Assembly: GCA_033584155.1 (NCBI GenBank) | Contig: CP138355.1 | Location: 372,001 to 436,000 of the forward strand | Length of the DNA stretch: 64,000 nucleotides | Direction of reading: 5' to 3' | Source of the DNA: Candidatus Electrothrix scaldis | GTDB lineage: Bacteria > Desulfobacterota > Desulfobulbia > Desulfobulbales > Desulfobulbaceae | Shown: positions 35,375 through 44,692 of the stretch, piece after piece | Layout of the letters: each line of letters opens with the position of its first letter | Position numbering within the stretch: the first letter of the stretch is position 1 | Notes under the pieces: model-generated | The model's input: only the letters and a program-made list of their open reading frames with translations | Database searches by the model: none | What the model was told of the DNA's origin: nothing | Translations under genes and position numbers: made by a program

Positions 35375-36262
35375 ATGTATTTTCAAGACATTATCGCCGC
35401 CCTGAATAGCTATTGGGCCTCTGCTGGTTGCGTTGTTATGCAGCCCTATGACATGGAAGTTGGTGCCGGAACCTTTCACCCGGCCACCCTGCTCAAGGCC
35501 CTTGGGCCGGAACCCTGGAAAGCGGCCTATGTGCAGCCCTCCCGCCGTCCTACTGATGGACGCTACGGGGAAAACCCCAACCGCCTCCAGCATTATTATC
35601 AGTATCAGGTGGTGATTAAACCCTCTCCCGATAACGTCCAGGAGATGTACCTGGAAAGCCTTAAGCGCTTTGGTCTGAATCTGCTGGAGCACGATATCCG
35701 CTTTGTTGAGGATGACTGGGAATCACCCACCCTGGGTGCCTGGGGGCTGGGTTGGGAGGTCTGGCTTGATGGCATGGAGATCACCCAGTTCACTTATTTC
35801 CAGCAGGCCGGTTCCATTGACCTGAAACCCATTACTGTAGAGATCACCTATGGTCTGGAGCGCATTGCCATGTACCTCCAGGAAAAGGAATCTGTCTACG
35901 ATATTCAGTGGAATGAAGAGGTCACCTACGGAGATATCTTCCTCCAGGCAGAAAAAGAGTTCTCAGCCTTTAACTTTGAAGAGGCTAAGGTGGATGATCT
36001 GATCACCAGCTTTGATAATTATGAGCGAGAGGCCCTGAAGTTGGTGGAAAAGGATCTGATTCGCCCGGCCTATGATTACTGCCTCAAATGCTCCCATACC
36101 TTTAACCTACTGGACGCCCGCAAGGCCATCTCGGTGGCTGAACGTACCCGCTATATTGGCCGGATTCGCAATATCGCCCGTCAGGTAGCCCAGCATTTTG
36201 TGGACCAGCGCGAGACAATGGGTTGGCCTATGCTCAAAGAAAAGGTCGCTGAAGCAGCATAG
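35375..36262 (+). CDS. glyQ: Glycyl-tRNA synthetase alpha subunit
   Basis: 295-residue catalytic subunit of the alpha2beta2 enzyme that charges tRNA-Gly. [61 protein letters not shown] and [10 protein letters not shown] are diagnostic. The usual partner glyS does not follow; a methyltransferase gene starts 41 bases downstream instead. AAGAAAGG lies about 13 bases before ATG 35375. Confidence 0.97.
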   Translation: MYFQDIIAALNSYWASAGCVVMQPYDMEVGAGTFHPATLLKALGPEPWKAAYVQPSRRPTDGRYGENPNRLQHYYQYQVVIKPSPDNVQEMYLESLKRFGLNLLEHDIRFVEDDWESPTLGAWGLGWEVWLDGMEITQFTYFQQAGSIDLKPITVEITYGLERIAMYLQEKESVYDIQWNEEVTYGDIFLQAEKEFSAFNFEEAKVDDLITSFDNYEREALKLVEKDLIRPAYDYCLKCSHTFNLLDARKAISVAERTRYIGRIRNIARQVAQHFVDQRETMGWPMLKEKVAEAA

Positions 36263-36303
36263 TTCTTTGGTGGCCATGTAGATATCTCAGGATCAGGAAA
36301 AAA

Positions 36304-37122
36304 ATGGGGCAGCAGAACATCAAAGAGTTGTACAAGAAGACCTTTAATACGGTTGCTGAGGGATATGATAACCCGGCAATGCGCTTTTTTCCCGAAAGCG
36401 CACAACGGATTGCCTCCTATCTGAACCTCAAAGGCAATGAACATGTGCTGGATGTGGCCACCGGGACTGGTTGTGCCGCACTCGCCTTAGCGCATGACCT
36501 ACCTGATGGCCAGGTTACCGGTCTTGATTTCTCCACCGGCATGTTGGCGCAGGCAATGGAGAAGCAGGAGCAGGCCGAGCTGGACAATATCTTCTTTGTT
36601 GAGATGGATATGCAGGCAATTGACTATCCTGATCAACATTTCGATGCTGCCGTAAGTGCATTCAGTATCTTCTTTGTTGATGATATGGAAAGGCAATTAG
36701 CTCATATTGCTGACAAGGTGAAGACCGGTGGACGGGTTATCACAACCACCTTTTATAATACCGCCTTTACCCCGCTTGTCGGTCTTTTTCTACAGCGCCT
36801 CCAGCAATACGGGATTGAGCCGCCTTCCCTGGCCTGGAAAAGAGTAGCGACTGAGGAGCAATGCCTTGCCCTTTTTCAGGCAGCTGGGCTCCAGGACAGC
36901 CAATGTCATCGTGTGGAATGCGGATATCATCTCCAGGATGCCTCTGAGTGGTGGTGCCTGATCTGGAACGGTGGTTTTAGGGGCCTGGTGAATCAACTTG
37001 CTCCAGCTGATATGGATCGTTTTCAGGAAGAGCATTTGGCAGAGGTACAGGCCCTTGCCTCAGAGCAGGGAATCTGGCTTGAGATGAACGTGCTGTATAC
37101 CGTCGGCACGAGAACCGTATAA
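36304..37122 (+). CDS. SAM-dependent class I methyltransferase
   Basis: 272 residues of the UbiE/MenG-like methyltransferase type. The AdoMet-binding motif I is VLDVATGTGCAALALA near residue 44, motif II GLDFSTGMLAQA, then FDAAVSAFSIFFVDDME. The substrate is unknown. It may be co-transcribed with glyQ and the small membrane protein that follows 27 bases later. Confidence 0.87.
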   Translation: MGQQNIKELYKKTFNTVAEGYDNPAMRFFPESAQRIASYLNLKGNEHVLDVATGTGCAALALAHDLPDGQVTGLDFSTGMLAQAMEKQEQAELDNIFFVEMDMQAIDYPDQHFDAAVSAFSIFFVDDMERQLAHIADKVKTGGRVITTTFYNTAFTPLVGLFLQRLQQYGIEPPSLAWKRVATEEQCLALFQAAGLQDSQCHRVECGYHLQDASEWWCLIWNGGFRGLVNQLAPADMDRFQEEHLAEVQALASEQGIWLEMNVLYTVGTRTV

Positions 37123-37149
37123 CCTCATAGAGGCAGGAGAATTTTCCCT

Positions 37150-37419
37150 ATGACATGGCAGGAAACAGGGGCTTTTATTGTCCAGCGTTTTGTGGCTTTA
37201 GTAACAGGCCTTGTTATTATTACGATTCTCGAACCAACTCTTCTGCCGCCGGACACGCTTCCTCCTGATGCCAGCTGGTTTGCCCGGAATGCAAAGCTTG
37301 TTTACAGCGCTGTGGTGTTTACGGAGGTGGCCCTGGTCTTCCAGTACTGGGTGCAACCCCTCAGAAAAGTCGGCTGGGCGCTTTTGGCGATTACCTTTGT
37401 GATAGCGAAGTTCTGGTAA
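37150..37419 (+). CDS. Small integral membrane protein
   Basis: 89 residues with three hydrophobic segments (FIVQRFVALVTGLVIITIL, LVYSAVVFTEVALVFQYWV and VGWALLAITFVIAKFW). GGCAGGAG lies about ten bases before ATG 37150. It follows the methyltransferase gene and precedes metG by 115 bases. No family is recognised. Confidence 0.6.
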   Translation: MTWQETGAFIVQRFVALVTGLVIITILEPTLLPPDTLPPDASWFARNAKLVYSAVVFTEVALVFQYWVQPLRKVGWALLAITFVIAKFW

Positions 37420-37534
37420 GACATCATATAAATATACATATGCCTTGAGCCCCCTTGAGCTCCATAAGGCAGAGTGAAAGATTAACAAAATATTTGAAGA
37501 GAAACGAAGCGGAGCAGCTCGTCGCGATATTATT

Positions 37535-39490
37535 ATGACCACCTATATAACCACCCCCATTTACTATGTAAACGCCATGCCCCACATCGGACATGCGTAC
37601 ACCACCATCGTTGCTGATACCTATGCCCGTTTTCGTCGTCTCTGCGGTGATGAGGTTCGCTTCCAGACCGGTACGGATGAGCACGGCGAAAAAATCGTCC
37701 AGGCTGCTGAAAAGGAGGGTGTCAGTCCCCGAGACTACGTTGACCGTATTTCAGCTTCCTTTCATGACACCTGGCCAGACCTGGATATTGCCCCGGATAA
37801 TTTCATCCGCACCACGGATGCCGATCATATCAAGCTGGTACAGGATATCCTGCAAAAGGTCTACGATGAAGGAGATATCTATTTCTCCGAGTACTCAGGT
37901 CATTACTGCAAGGGCTGTGAACGTTTCCTCACGGAAAAAGAACTGGTGGACGGTAAGTGCCCGGACCATCTCACCGTGCCCGAGGAGATCTCTGAGCAGA
38001 ACTACTTCTTCCGCATGTCCAAGTATCAGGACTGGCTGATTGAGCATGTTGAGAGCAATCCTGAATACATCACCCCGGAACGCTATCGCAACGAGGTACT
38101 CTCCTTTCTCCGTGAGCCGCTGGAAGATCTCTGTATCTCACGGCCCTGTTCCCGCCTGACTTGGGGTATCCCTCTACCTTTTGATGAGAACTTTGTCACC
38201 TATGTCTGGTTTGATGCCCTAATCAATTACCTCACTGGAATCGGCTATCCAGACGGCTCTTGTTTTGATTACTGGGCTGCTGCCGAGCATGTGATTGCCA
38301 AGGATATCCTCAAGCCCCATGCCATTTATTGGCCCACGATGATCCGGGCAATGGGACTACCTCCGTATAGACGCTTGCATGTCCACGGTTACTGGAATGT
38401 GGATGAGACCAAGATGTCAAAATCCTTGGGTAATGTAATTCGTCCTGGCGAGCTGGTTGAGGAATACGGGGTGGACACTGTGCGCTACTTTTTGCTCCGG
38501 GAGATGAGTTTCGGGCGGGATTCTTCTTTTTCCACGGAAGCCTTGGAAGCTCGCCGTAATTCGGATCTGGCCAATGATGTAGGCAATCTGTTCTCACGCG
38601 CCCTGACCATGCTGGTCAAATATGCTAATTCGACTGTACCGGAGCTTGATAAGGAAACCGTGACCGAAGAAGATCGGGTCTTGGTGGATGCTTTGGAGAA
38701 GATGGTGGCTGATTACAGCGCAGCCATGAATAGCTTTGAGTTTCATAAAGCCTTGCAGTCCATCTGGGAAGTGATCGGGATGTTGAACCGCTTCATCGTT
38801 ACCAATGCACCCTGGGAGCTGGCCAAGAACTCTGATCAGGCTGGCCGGCTGAACACCGTGCTGTATGTCCTGGCTGATAGTCTGCGTCTGCTAGCTCTGG
38901 TGCTCCGTCCGGTTATGCCCACGGCTGCGGAAAAGATGGCAGCAGCTCTGGGGCTGGAGAAAGAGCTGGCTACAGCACAACTGGAAAATGAAGGGTGCTG
39001 GGGCAAGATGCAGGCCGGGACGACCCTGAATCAGGGCGAGGCCTTGTTTCCCCGCTTGGCGAAAAAGAAAAAGCCACAACAACCTCAGGCCCAACAACAA
39101 AGCAAGAAAGGCAAGGCAAAGAAAAAAGAGGCTGAGCCGGAAATCGACATGGAAGGACTGATAACCTTTGAGCAATTCGGTGAGGTTGAATTGCGGGTGG
39201 CGGAGATCATCACCGCAGAGAAGGTCAAAAAGGCGAACAAGCTGCTCAAACTCACGGTCAAGGCCCCGGAGGAGCGGACTTTGGTGGCTGGTATTGCCAA
39301 ATTTTACGCTCCAGAGGAATTGGTCGGAAAGAAGGTGATTATCGTCGCCAACCTGAAACCCGCCAAACTGATGGGGATTACCTCACAGGGCATGGTGTTG
39401 GCTGCTAAAGAAACCGACGAAGAGGGTAATGAGCGCTTGGTGCTCTCCACCGTGGCTGGCGATATTGCGCCAGGTTCGCGGGTGGCATAG
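37535..39490 (+). CDS. metG: Methionyl-tRNA synthetase with C-terminal tRNA-binding domain
   Basis: 651-residue class I synthetase that charges initiator and elongator tRNA-Met. The HIGH motif appears as HIGHAYT near residue 16, the KMSKS loop as KMSKSLGN near 290, and the zinc-knuckle cysteines as CKGCERF plus CPDH. Residues after about 545 form the EMAP/Trbp111-like tRNA-binding domain (FGEVELRVAEI, GIAKFYAPEELVGKKVIIVANLKP), joined by a Lys/Gln-rich linker (KKKKPQQPQAQQQSKKGKAKKK). Confidence 0.97.
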   Translation: MTTYITTPIYYVNAMPHIGHAYTTIVADTYARFRRLCGDEVRFQTGTDEHGEKIVQAAEKEGVSPRDYVDRISASFHDTWPDLDIAPDNFIRTTDADHIKLVQDILQKVYDEGDIYFSEYSGHYCKGCERFLTEKELVDGKCPDHLTVPEEISEQNYFFRMSKYQDWLIEHVESNPEYITPERYRNEVLSFLREPLEDLCISRPCSRLTWGIPLPFDENFVTYVWFDALINYLTGIGYPDGSCFDYWAAAEHVIAKDILKPHAIYWPTMIRAMGLPPYRRLHVHGYWNVDETKMSKSLGNVIRPGELVEEYGVDTVRYFLLREMSFGRDSSFSTEALEARRNSDLANDVGNLFSRALTMLVKYANSTVPELDKETVTEEDRVLVDALEKMVADYSAAMNSFEFHKALQSIWEVIGMLNRFIVTNAPWELAKNSDQAGRLNTVLYVLADSLRLLALVLRPVMPTAAEKMAAALGLEKELATAQLENEGCWGKMQAGTTLNQGEALFPRLAKKKKPQQPQAQQQSKKGKAKKKEAEPEIDMEGLITFEQFGEVELRVAEIITAEKVKKANKLLKLTVKAPEERTLVAGIAKFYAPEELVGKKVIIVANLKPAKLMGITSQGMVLAAKETDEEGNERLVLSTVAGDIAPGSRVA

Positions 39491-39556
39491 CGGGAAGTGG
39501 TCATTCCCGCGCCGGAGCGTGGGAGCAAGAAGAAGGTTCTTTCAAGAGACGTTGAG

Positions 39557-40675
39557 ATGATAACACAGCTTGAGATAAAGAACTTCAGAGGGTTCTCTGA
39601 ATATACGATTGAGGATGTCGGGCAGGTTAATTTGCTGGTCGGCACGAATAATTGCGGGAAAACTTCAATCTTGGAAGCTGTTCATCTGCTTAAATCCCGT
39701 GGTGATGCAGCAGTGTTGTTTTCCCTCCTCTCTCGAAGAGGAGAGCGGATTCAAAATGAAGAGCGAACGCATCGCGATGCGGAAGGAGATTTATGCCGAC
39801 TGTTTCATGGCTTTGGTTTGACACCAAAATCATCCTTGGTTATTAGCGCTGCTGACCATGCAATTGAAAAGTTATCTGTTTCCATTAATGAAATCCAACC
39901 GGTTCAGCTCCATCTGTTCAAAGATCTTGTTGATTCTGCAGGACGATACCAACTTGACGTCGAGTGGGGGAGTGATCAGGACAGAAATACCAAACAAGAA
40001 TATCCCATCAGTTACACAGGAGGATTATCTTATCATTATATGCGGAAGATGTCTCATGCCACCAAATCAAGCATAGAAGACGACCGTAATATAGAATTCG
40101 TACCAGCTTCCTCTTTGGCTCCACAAGAGATTGTTGCTTTATTCGACAAGATTGTTCTCACACCGGATGAAGAGTTGGTGCTGGAAACTGTAAAAATTAT
40201 CGAACCCGATATTATCCGACTTGCCTCTCTCGGAGTCAGTGACGGATATTATCCTTTGCGTTCTGGAGACTACGCCCGTGGAGGCATCATCGTAAAAAGC
40301 AGCAAATGGGAAGAACGGATTCCTATAGGTAGTTTCGGCGACGGAATATGGCGCCTGCTTGGTCTTATCCTCTCTCTCGTTGCCGCAAAAAACGGCACCT
40401 TGCTCATCGACGAAATCGACACCGGCCTGCATCACACGGTCATGTCCAAAATGTGGAAGCTGATCTGCACCACAGCGAGAAAACTCAACGTTCAGGTCTT
40501 TGCCACCACTCACAGCAGCGATTGCTGGAAGACCTTAGCAGACAATGCCGTCGAAGAGGAATTCGCCGACATGCCTATACGTATTCATCGAATTAATAAG
40601 GATAAAGAGAGCGCGGTAACCTTTACGAACAGAGAAATGCATCTTGCGCTAGATCGAGAAATAGAGGTGCGCTGA
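39557..40675 (+). CDS. AAA ATPase of the OLD/ABC type, candidate defence protein
   Basis: 372-residue SMC/ABC-like ATPase. MITQLEIKNFRGFSEYTIED begins the fold, Walker A is LVGTNNCGKTSILEA, the signature-like segment is IGSFGDGIWRLLGLILSL, and Walker B with switch is GTLLIDEIDTGLHHTV, then VFATTHSSDCWK. Start at 39557 gives the standard N-terminus; the frame extends to 39497 without support. The next gene, one base after its stop, encodes a TOPRIM-like protein. ATPase plus TOPRIM pairs include split OLD nucleases, AbiL and PARIS, so anti-phage defence is likely but unproven. Confidence 0.85.
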   Translation: MITQLEIKNFRGFSEYTIEDVGQVNLLVGTNNCGKTSILEAVHLLKSRGDAAVLFSLLSRRGERIQNEERTHRDAEGDLCRLFHGFGLTPKSSLVISAADHAIEKLSVSINEIQPVQLHLFKDLVDSAGRYQLDVEWGSDQDRNTKQEYPISYTGGLSYHYMRKMSHATKSSIEDDRNIEFVPASSLAPQEIVALFDKIVLTPDEELVLETVKIIEPDIIRLASLGVSDGYYPLRSGDYARGGIIVKSSKWEERIPIGSFGDGIWRLLGLILSLVAAKNGTLLIDEIDTGLHHTVMSKMWKLICTTARKLNVQVFATTHSSDCWKTLADNAVEEEFADMPIRIHRINKDKESAVTFTNREMHLALDREIEVR

Positions 40676-40676
40676 G

Positions 40677-41315
40677 ATGGGATATCGCCCTGAAAAGCTC
40701 TTACTCGTTGAAGGACGGGATGATAAAGCTGTTATTTCCGCCGTCGCAAAACGTCATGGAGTAGAGTGTGGAGATAAAAGCAAGAACCAGCTTATTGCGA
40801 TTAAGACTTTAGAAGGTTTAGGTAAACTCAAAGAAAAAATTTCTGTTGAGTTGAAAGACTCTTCAATTAAGACTATCGGAGTAGTGCTTGACGCAGATAA
40901 ATCTTCTGAAAATCGTTGGCAAAGTATCCGTAACTGTTTAATCGAAAATTATCCAACTCTCCCAAAACCCTTGCCTGAAGAGGGTCTTATTCATAAAGGT
41001 GAGAAGAAAATAGGCGTATGGATCATGCCGGATAATAATGAAGCAGGTATGCTGGAAACTTTTCTTCAATTTTTCGTACCCGAAGGTAACAAGGAGCTGT
41101 GGGATTTTGCCGAGCAGAGTTGCACATCAGCTAGAGAGCGAGGTGCCCCTTTCAGAATAAGCCATACTGACAAAGCAAAAATTCATACTTGGTTGGCATG
41201 GCAAGATCCTCCAGGCACACAGCTTTACACAGCGATTACAAAACGTATTTTCGATTCTAATTTACCGCAGGCCACCCTGTTCATGCAATGGTTCAAAGAC
41301 CTGTTTGAAGTATGA
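40677..41315 (+). CDS. TOPRIM-like (DUF3226-type) effector partner
   Basis: 212 residues with a TOPRIM-like core: LLLVEGRDDKAVISAV holds the catalytic Glu, GVVLDADKSSENRW the DxD motif, and WIMPDNNEAGMLETFLQFF a third acidic stretch typical of DUF3226 proteins. ATG 40677 follows the ATPase stop by a single base, so the two are translationally linked. The likely role is a nuclease or effector released by the ATPase sensor. It converges with tonB. Confidence 0.8.
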   Translation: MGYRPEKLLLVEGRDDKAVISAVAKRHGVECGDKSKNQLIAIKTLEGLGKLKEKISVELKDSSIKTIGVVLDADKSSENRWQSIRNCLIENYPTLPKPLPEEGLIHKGEKKIGVWIMPDNNEAGMLETFLQFFVPEGNKELWDFAEQSCTSARERGAPFRISHTDKAKIHTWLAWQDPPGTQLYTAITKRIFDSNLPQATLFMQWFKDLFEV

Positions 41316-41329
41316 AGGATCTCTTCTCG

Positions 41330-42382
41330 TCAATGCAACTGAAAGCGCACCGGCACCTTCACCCACATTGACTGGGCCCTGCCCCCTACCGTACCCGGAG
41401 AAAACTTCCATCCCCGTACAGCCTTTAGGGCTGCCTTATCAAGCAAGCTGTGCCCGCTGCTGGCAAAGAGCCGTAACTCTGCCACCCTGCCGTTGGGATC
41501 AACCTTGGCCTCGATGGTGACAACTCCTTCAAGCCCACGTCGTCTCGCCATGCGGGGATATTCCGGTGGCGGGTTGCTCTGATAAAGCGGTGCTGCTTCC
41601 CGGACCACACCTGTATTCTTCGCTGGTGTTGCTCGCTTTGTTGTTTGATTTGTTGTTCGGACTGTCCTCCCGCTTGTTGTTCTGCTTGGAGTTGATGCAA
41701 GCACCTGCCTCGTACGCACCTGCCTTGTGCTCACCGGCTGTTGATTTGTTCTCTGATATGTTTGCCGATACCTTGTCGGTGTTGCTGGATGTATCGTTGC
41801 ACTGCGCACTATAGGCCGCTGCTGCGAAACGACAGGCTGAGCCTGCCTTACCACCGTACTACTCTGCTGGCGCGAAACAACTGGAGTAATGGTCCGTACC
41901 GGTGTCGGAATACGTTGCGGCTCAGGCTTTGGTAACGGCTTGACGACTTTCAAGGGCTTAATCTCCTGCTGCGTAACCGGAGCGATCTTCGGTAGCACCG
42001 GGAGCTTGGTGGAGATCTTCTTTCCCGGCTGGAGCGTGACCGGACGGATCGCTTGATGCTGCACCTGCGCAAGCTTGGGCAGTGAAGGCACCTTTTGCAC
42101 GATCTTCTTCAGCGGTTTAGGCTTGGGTACGATCGGTTTGATCGGTTTGATCGGCTGATACTCTGCCGCTGCAAGCTGGGGAAGAGATGGCACCTCCTGG
42201 ACAATCTTTTTCATCGGCGGCGCAGGCGGTGGAAGCCTCGTCAGACTAACTGTAATCTTCTGCGGTAAAGGCTTCGGTCGTACAGTCGGCGGGGGCTGCT
42301 GCATTCGCCAGGAAAGCAAGGCCCCATGCAGACCAATGGTGAACAGGATTGCAGGGACCATCCGCTGCATGGCTTCATTCAT
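41330..42382 (-). CDS. tonB: TonB-family energy transducer
   Basis: 350 residues. The N-terminal membrane anchor is VPAILFTIGLHGALLSW. A very long Pro/Lys/Gln/Thr-rich periplasm-spanning region follows (residues about 30-265, rich in VPSLPQLA, PKPLKKIV and arginine-rich TRQ/RQT patches). The C-terminal TonB domain is YPRMARRRGLEGVVTIEAKV to KVPVRFQL. It transmits the ExbBD proton-motive energy to outer-membrane receptors. It overlaps exbD by four bases. Five TonB-dependent receptors lie downstream in the window. Confidence 0.9.
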   Translation of the reverse strand: MNEAMQRMVPAILFTIGLHGALLSWRMQQPPPTVRPKPLPQKITVSLTRLPPPAPPMKKIVQEVPSLPQLAAAEYQPIKPIKPIVPKPKPLKKIVQKVPSLPKLAQVQHQAIRPVTLQPGKKISTKLPVLPKIAPVTQQEIKPLKVVKPLPKPEPQRIPTPVRTITPVVSRQQSSTVVRQAQPVVSQQRPIVRSATIHPATPTRYRQTYQRTNQQPVSTRQVRTRQVLASTPSRTTSGRTVRTTNQTTKRATPAKNTGVVREAAPLYQSNPPPEYPRMARRRGLEGVVTIEAKVDPNGRVAELRLFASSGHSLLDKAALKAVRGWKFSPGTVGGRAQSMWVKVPVRFQLH

Positions 42383-42807
42383 GGTGTTGCGGCCTCTGCC
42401 TGAGCCTGAAGAGATATACTGGTCAGGCCAGCCAAGCGAACCCGATCCAAGACCTGAAAAAGCTCCTGATAGGAAACCGACTTATCGGCAAAGATCTGGA
42501 CATCAGGGCTGTTCTCCGCCCCCTCTTTCTTCTTGCCCTCCAACAGCTGCTCCAGCTGAGGGAGTTCTACCGGCTTTTCATCAACAAAAAGCTTCAGGGC
42601 TCCGTTCTGATTCTGGATGGTCACACTGACCGCCTCTGCCGTTTCCAGACCCGCAGTGCCGGATTCCGGCAAATCCACGGTTTGACCACGATGCACTGCC
42701 ATAGAGAGCATGGCATAGATAAAAAAGACCAACAACAGGAACACGATATCAATCAGGGGCAGCATTTCCACCCGAGGCGGTGCTATACTGCGATTGTTCA
42801 GTTTCAT
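42379..42807 (-). CDS. exbD: ExbD/TolR-family proton channel subunit
   Basis: 142 residues. One membrane helix with the essential acidic residue: VEMLPLIDIVFLLLVFFIYAM (Asp in PLIDIVFLLLVFF). The periplasmic domain ends SYQELFQVLDRVRLAGLTSISLQ. It overlaps exbB and tonB by four bases each, giving a tightly coupled three-gene operon. Confidence 0.95.
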   Translation of the reverse strand: MKLNNRSIAPPRVEMLPLIDIVFLLLVFFIYAMLSMAVHRGQTVDLPESGTAGLETAEAVSVTIQNQNGALKLFVDEKPVELPQLEQLLEGKKKEGAENSPDVQIFADKSVSYQELFQVLDRVRLAGLTSISLQAQAEAATP

Positions 42808-43418
42808 TGTATTCCCTCCGCCTGTAATCTCCGATATCCTACCTCCAGCCGGGTAGCGTATTTTTCCATGAGATGGGCTGCGTTCTCAATCCGGCTCTTG
42901 AAATAATTATAGGGGAAGACCGTAAAAATGGAGATGGTCAGGCCCGCAGCTGTGGTAATCAGGGCCTGGGCAATTCCGCCAGTCACCAGCTTGGGATCAG
43001 CCATACCACTGCTGCCGAGCATCTTGAAAGAGGAGATAATCCCGATCACCGTGCCCAGGATGCCCAGAAGCGGCGCCACCGTGATTATAGTGTCCAGTAC
43101 GGTCATAAACTGGGACATCTGCTTGAGCAGGTGCTGGGCCTCGGACTCCATTGCCTTACTCATATCATAATCCCTGTGCAGGATTCCTACTTTGAGTACC
43201 CGGACAATAGCATCATCACTGTCTTCTGTTTTTTCTTCAATCTGCTGCCAATCCCTGCTTTCGGCAATATGCAACACCTCATCGCGCAAGGGGCGGTTAC
43301 GTCGATAGGCCATAGTTCCCCAGAACAAGATACGTTCAAGGATGATAGTCAGCACAATCACAGAACAGGCCAGGAGTGGCCACATAACCAGGCCACCGTT
43401 ACGAATAATTTCCAACAT
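42804..43418 (-). CDS. exbB: ExbB/TolQ-family proton channel subunit
   Basis: 204 residues with three membrane helices: GLVMWPLLACSVIVLTIILERIL, then after a cytoplasmic segment the conserved helices VLDTIITVAPLLGILGTVIGIISSF and GGIAQALITTAAGLTISIFTVFPYNYF. It forms the motor with ExbD that drives TonB. A structured 267-base leader precedes it. Confidence 0.95.
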   Translation of the reverse strand: MLEIIRNGGLVMWPLLACSVIVLTIILERILFWGTMAYRRNRPLRDEVLHIAESRDWQQIEEKTEDSDDAIVRVLKVGILHRDYDMSKAMESEAQHLLKQMSQFMTVLDTIITVAPLLGILGTVIGIISSFKMLGSSGMADPKLVTGGIAQALITTAAGLTISIFTVFPYNYFKSRIENAAHLMEKYATRLEVGYRRLQAEGIQ

Positions 43419-43467
43419 AGTAAGGTCTCACTCTTGATATATCTTGATGTATTGAACGTAATGAAAA

Positions 43468-43624
43468 GTGACAGCAGCGATTCTGCTTGAGAGGACAACG
43501 GATCTTGAAAAATTCACCGCACAAACCAGCTGCTGTCACCACTTGGTAAAGTAAACCATTGCAGGCTTCCTGGACAATGAGGCGGAAGGCTCATTTTCTC
43601 GGGAAGATCTCCCGATATTCGGGA
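43468..43624 (-). ncRNA. Structured leader of the exbB-exbD-tonB operon (candidate)
   Basis: The 267-base spacer upstream of exbB can fold extensively on the minus strand. GTGACAGCAGC (43468-43478) and GCTGCTGTCAC (43529-43539) are a perfect 11-base pair. CATTG-TC-CAGG-AAG-CCTG-CAATG forms another hairpin. At 43599-43624 TCGGGA-AGATC-TCCCGA-TAT-TCGGGA gives three alternating arms. The CCAGGAAGCCTGC part faintly recalls a B12 box, but the rest of a cobalamin riboswitch is missing. It may be a cis-regulatory RNA or a set of operators. Confidence 0.4.
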
Positions 43625-43685
43625 AATATGGCCGCCTATGCAGGCAGAGGAATAGACCTGAAAAAACATACCATCCTCTTATCAA

Positions 43686-44546
43686 TCAAGGGCTGCGGAG
43701 CTCCGGGTGGATCAACTTCGCCATAAGAGAGAGTGTTTCCGCAAAGGTAGCAGGGGATGGGCTACAGGCCAGATCCGGATCAACCACAGAGACCTGCTTC
43801 TTTTGCACAGCACTGAGCATAGGAAAGCCCTCCCATTTCTCCTTTTCCTCCTGGGCAATCCCGGTTTCACTGCCCATCATGGCTATAATGATCACATCGG
43901 GATTCTTCATCAGCACCTTTTCATAGCTGACCGTACCCTTCTTCTGTTCACCGATCACGTTGATACCGCCGCTCAGGGCGATAAAATCCTGGGTAAAGGA
44001 ATTCTGCGCTGCCCCAAAAAGCGGGCGAGAGCCGATCTGGAGAAAAACTTTAGGCCGAGGAAGCGGAGCAACAGCGGCACCTACCTTGGCCACCTTTTTC
44101 TCTGCCTCGCGAATGACCTTCTCAGCCTGTTCCTCCAGGCCAAGCAGTGCCCCGATGCGGCGGAACTGTTCGCAGATCTCGACAAAGGAGGAGGACTGGC
44201 GAAACTGCTCCACCCGCAGGCCCAGGTCACGGAGCTTCTTGAGTTGGACAGGCGATGTCAGTCCGGTGGCAAGGATCAGGTCCGGGCGCAGGCTGAGGAT
44301 CTTCTCAATAGAGACCTGCATCACTGAGCCGATCTTTTCCTTGTCCTTGGCCGCCTCTGGCCGGACGCAGTAATTGGTGTTCGCAACCAGACGGTCCTGC
44401 GCCCCTAGGAGGTAGACATTCTCGGTATTGATCGGGCCGAGAGAGATAATACGTTGGGGAAAGCTGTTTTCCCGGGCCTGTCCGGTCAGGGGAAGAAAGT
44501 AGGACAGGAGGGTGATAAATAAAAAAAAGAACCTATACCTATACAT
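43686..44546 (-). CDS. Periplasmic cobalamin/metal-chelate binding protein (BtuF/FecB fold)
   Basis: 286 residues. Signal peptide FFFLFITLLSYFLPLTGQA. The family III binding-protein pattern is clear: RIISLGPINTENVYLLGAQDRLVANTNYC, KILSLRPDLILATG and the long helix of AEKVIREAEKKVAKVGAAV. The C-terminal lobe has SFTQDFIALSGGINVIGEQ and LMKNPDVIIIAMMG. No ABC permease or ATPase is adjacent, so it may serve a transporter elsewhere. Its place between tonB and a B12-riboswitch receptor favours a corrinoid or metal chelate. Confidence 0.85.
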   Translation of the reverse strand: MYRYRFFFLFITLLSYFLPLTGQARENSFPQRIISLGPINTENVYLLGAQDRLVANTNYCVRPEAAKDKEKIGSVMQVSIEKILSLRPDLILATGLTSPVQLKKLRDLGLRVEQFRQSSSFVEICEQFRRIGALLGLEEQAEKVIREAEKKVAKVGAAVAPLPRPKVFLQIGSRPLFGAAQNSFTQDFIALSGGINVIGEQKKGTVSYEKVLMKNPDVIIIAMMGSETGIAQEEKEKWEGFPMLSAVQKKQVSVVDPDLACSPSPATFAETLSLMAKLIHPELRSP

Positions 44547-44692
44547 TTAATCTGAACAGATAGAAATTATTCTGATGACAGACATTGCATGCAATGCTTG
44601 CAAAGCCTATAATAAATACATACAAAGCTGCTCACTTCAATAAGAGGAGTAATCAGCAAGCTTCATATAAACCTCAATCTACGGAGTGGCCT

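Noticed and set aside
43561-43685. Second cobalamin riboswitch before exbB
   Set aside because: Only a weak B12-box-like CCAGGAAGCCTGC is present; the other conserved blocks are missing.
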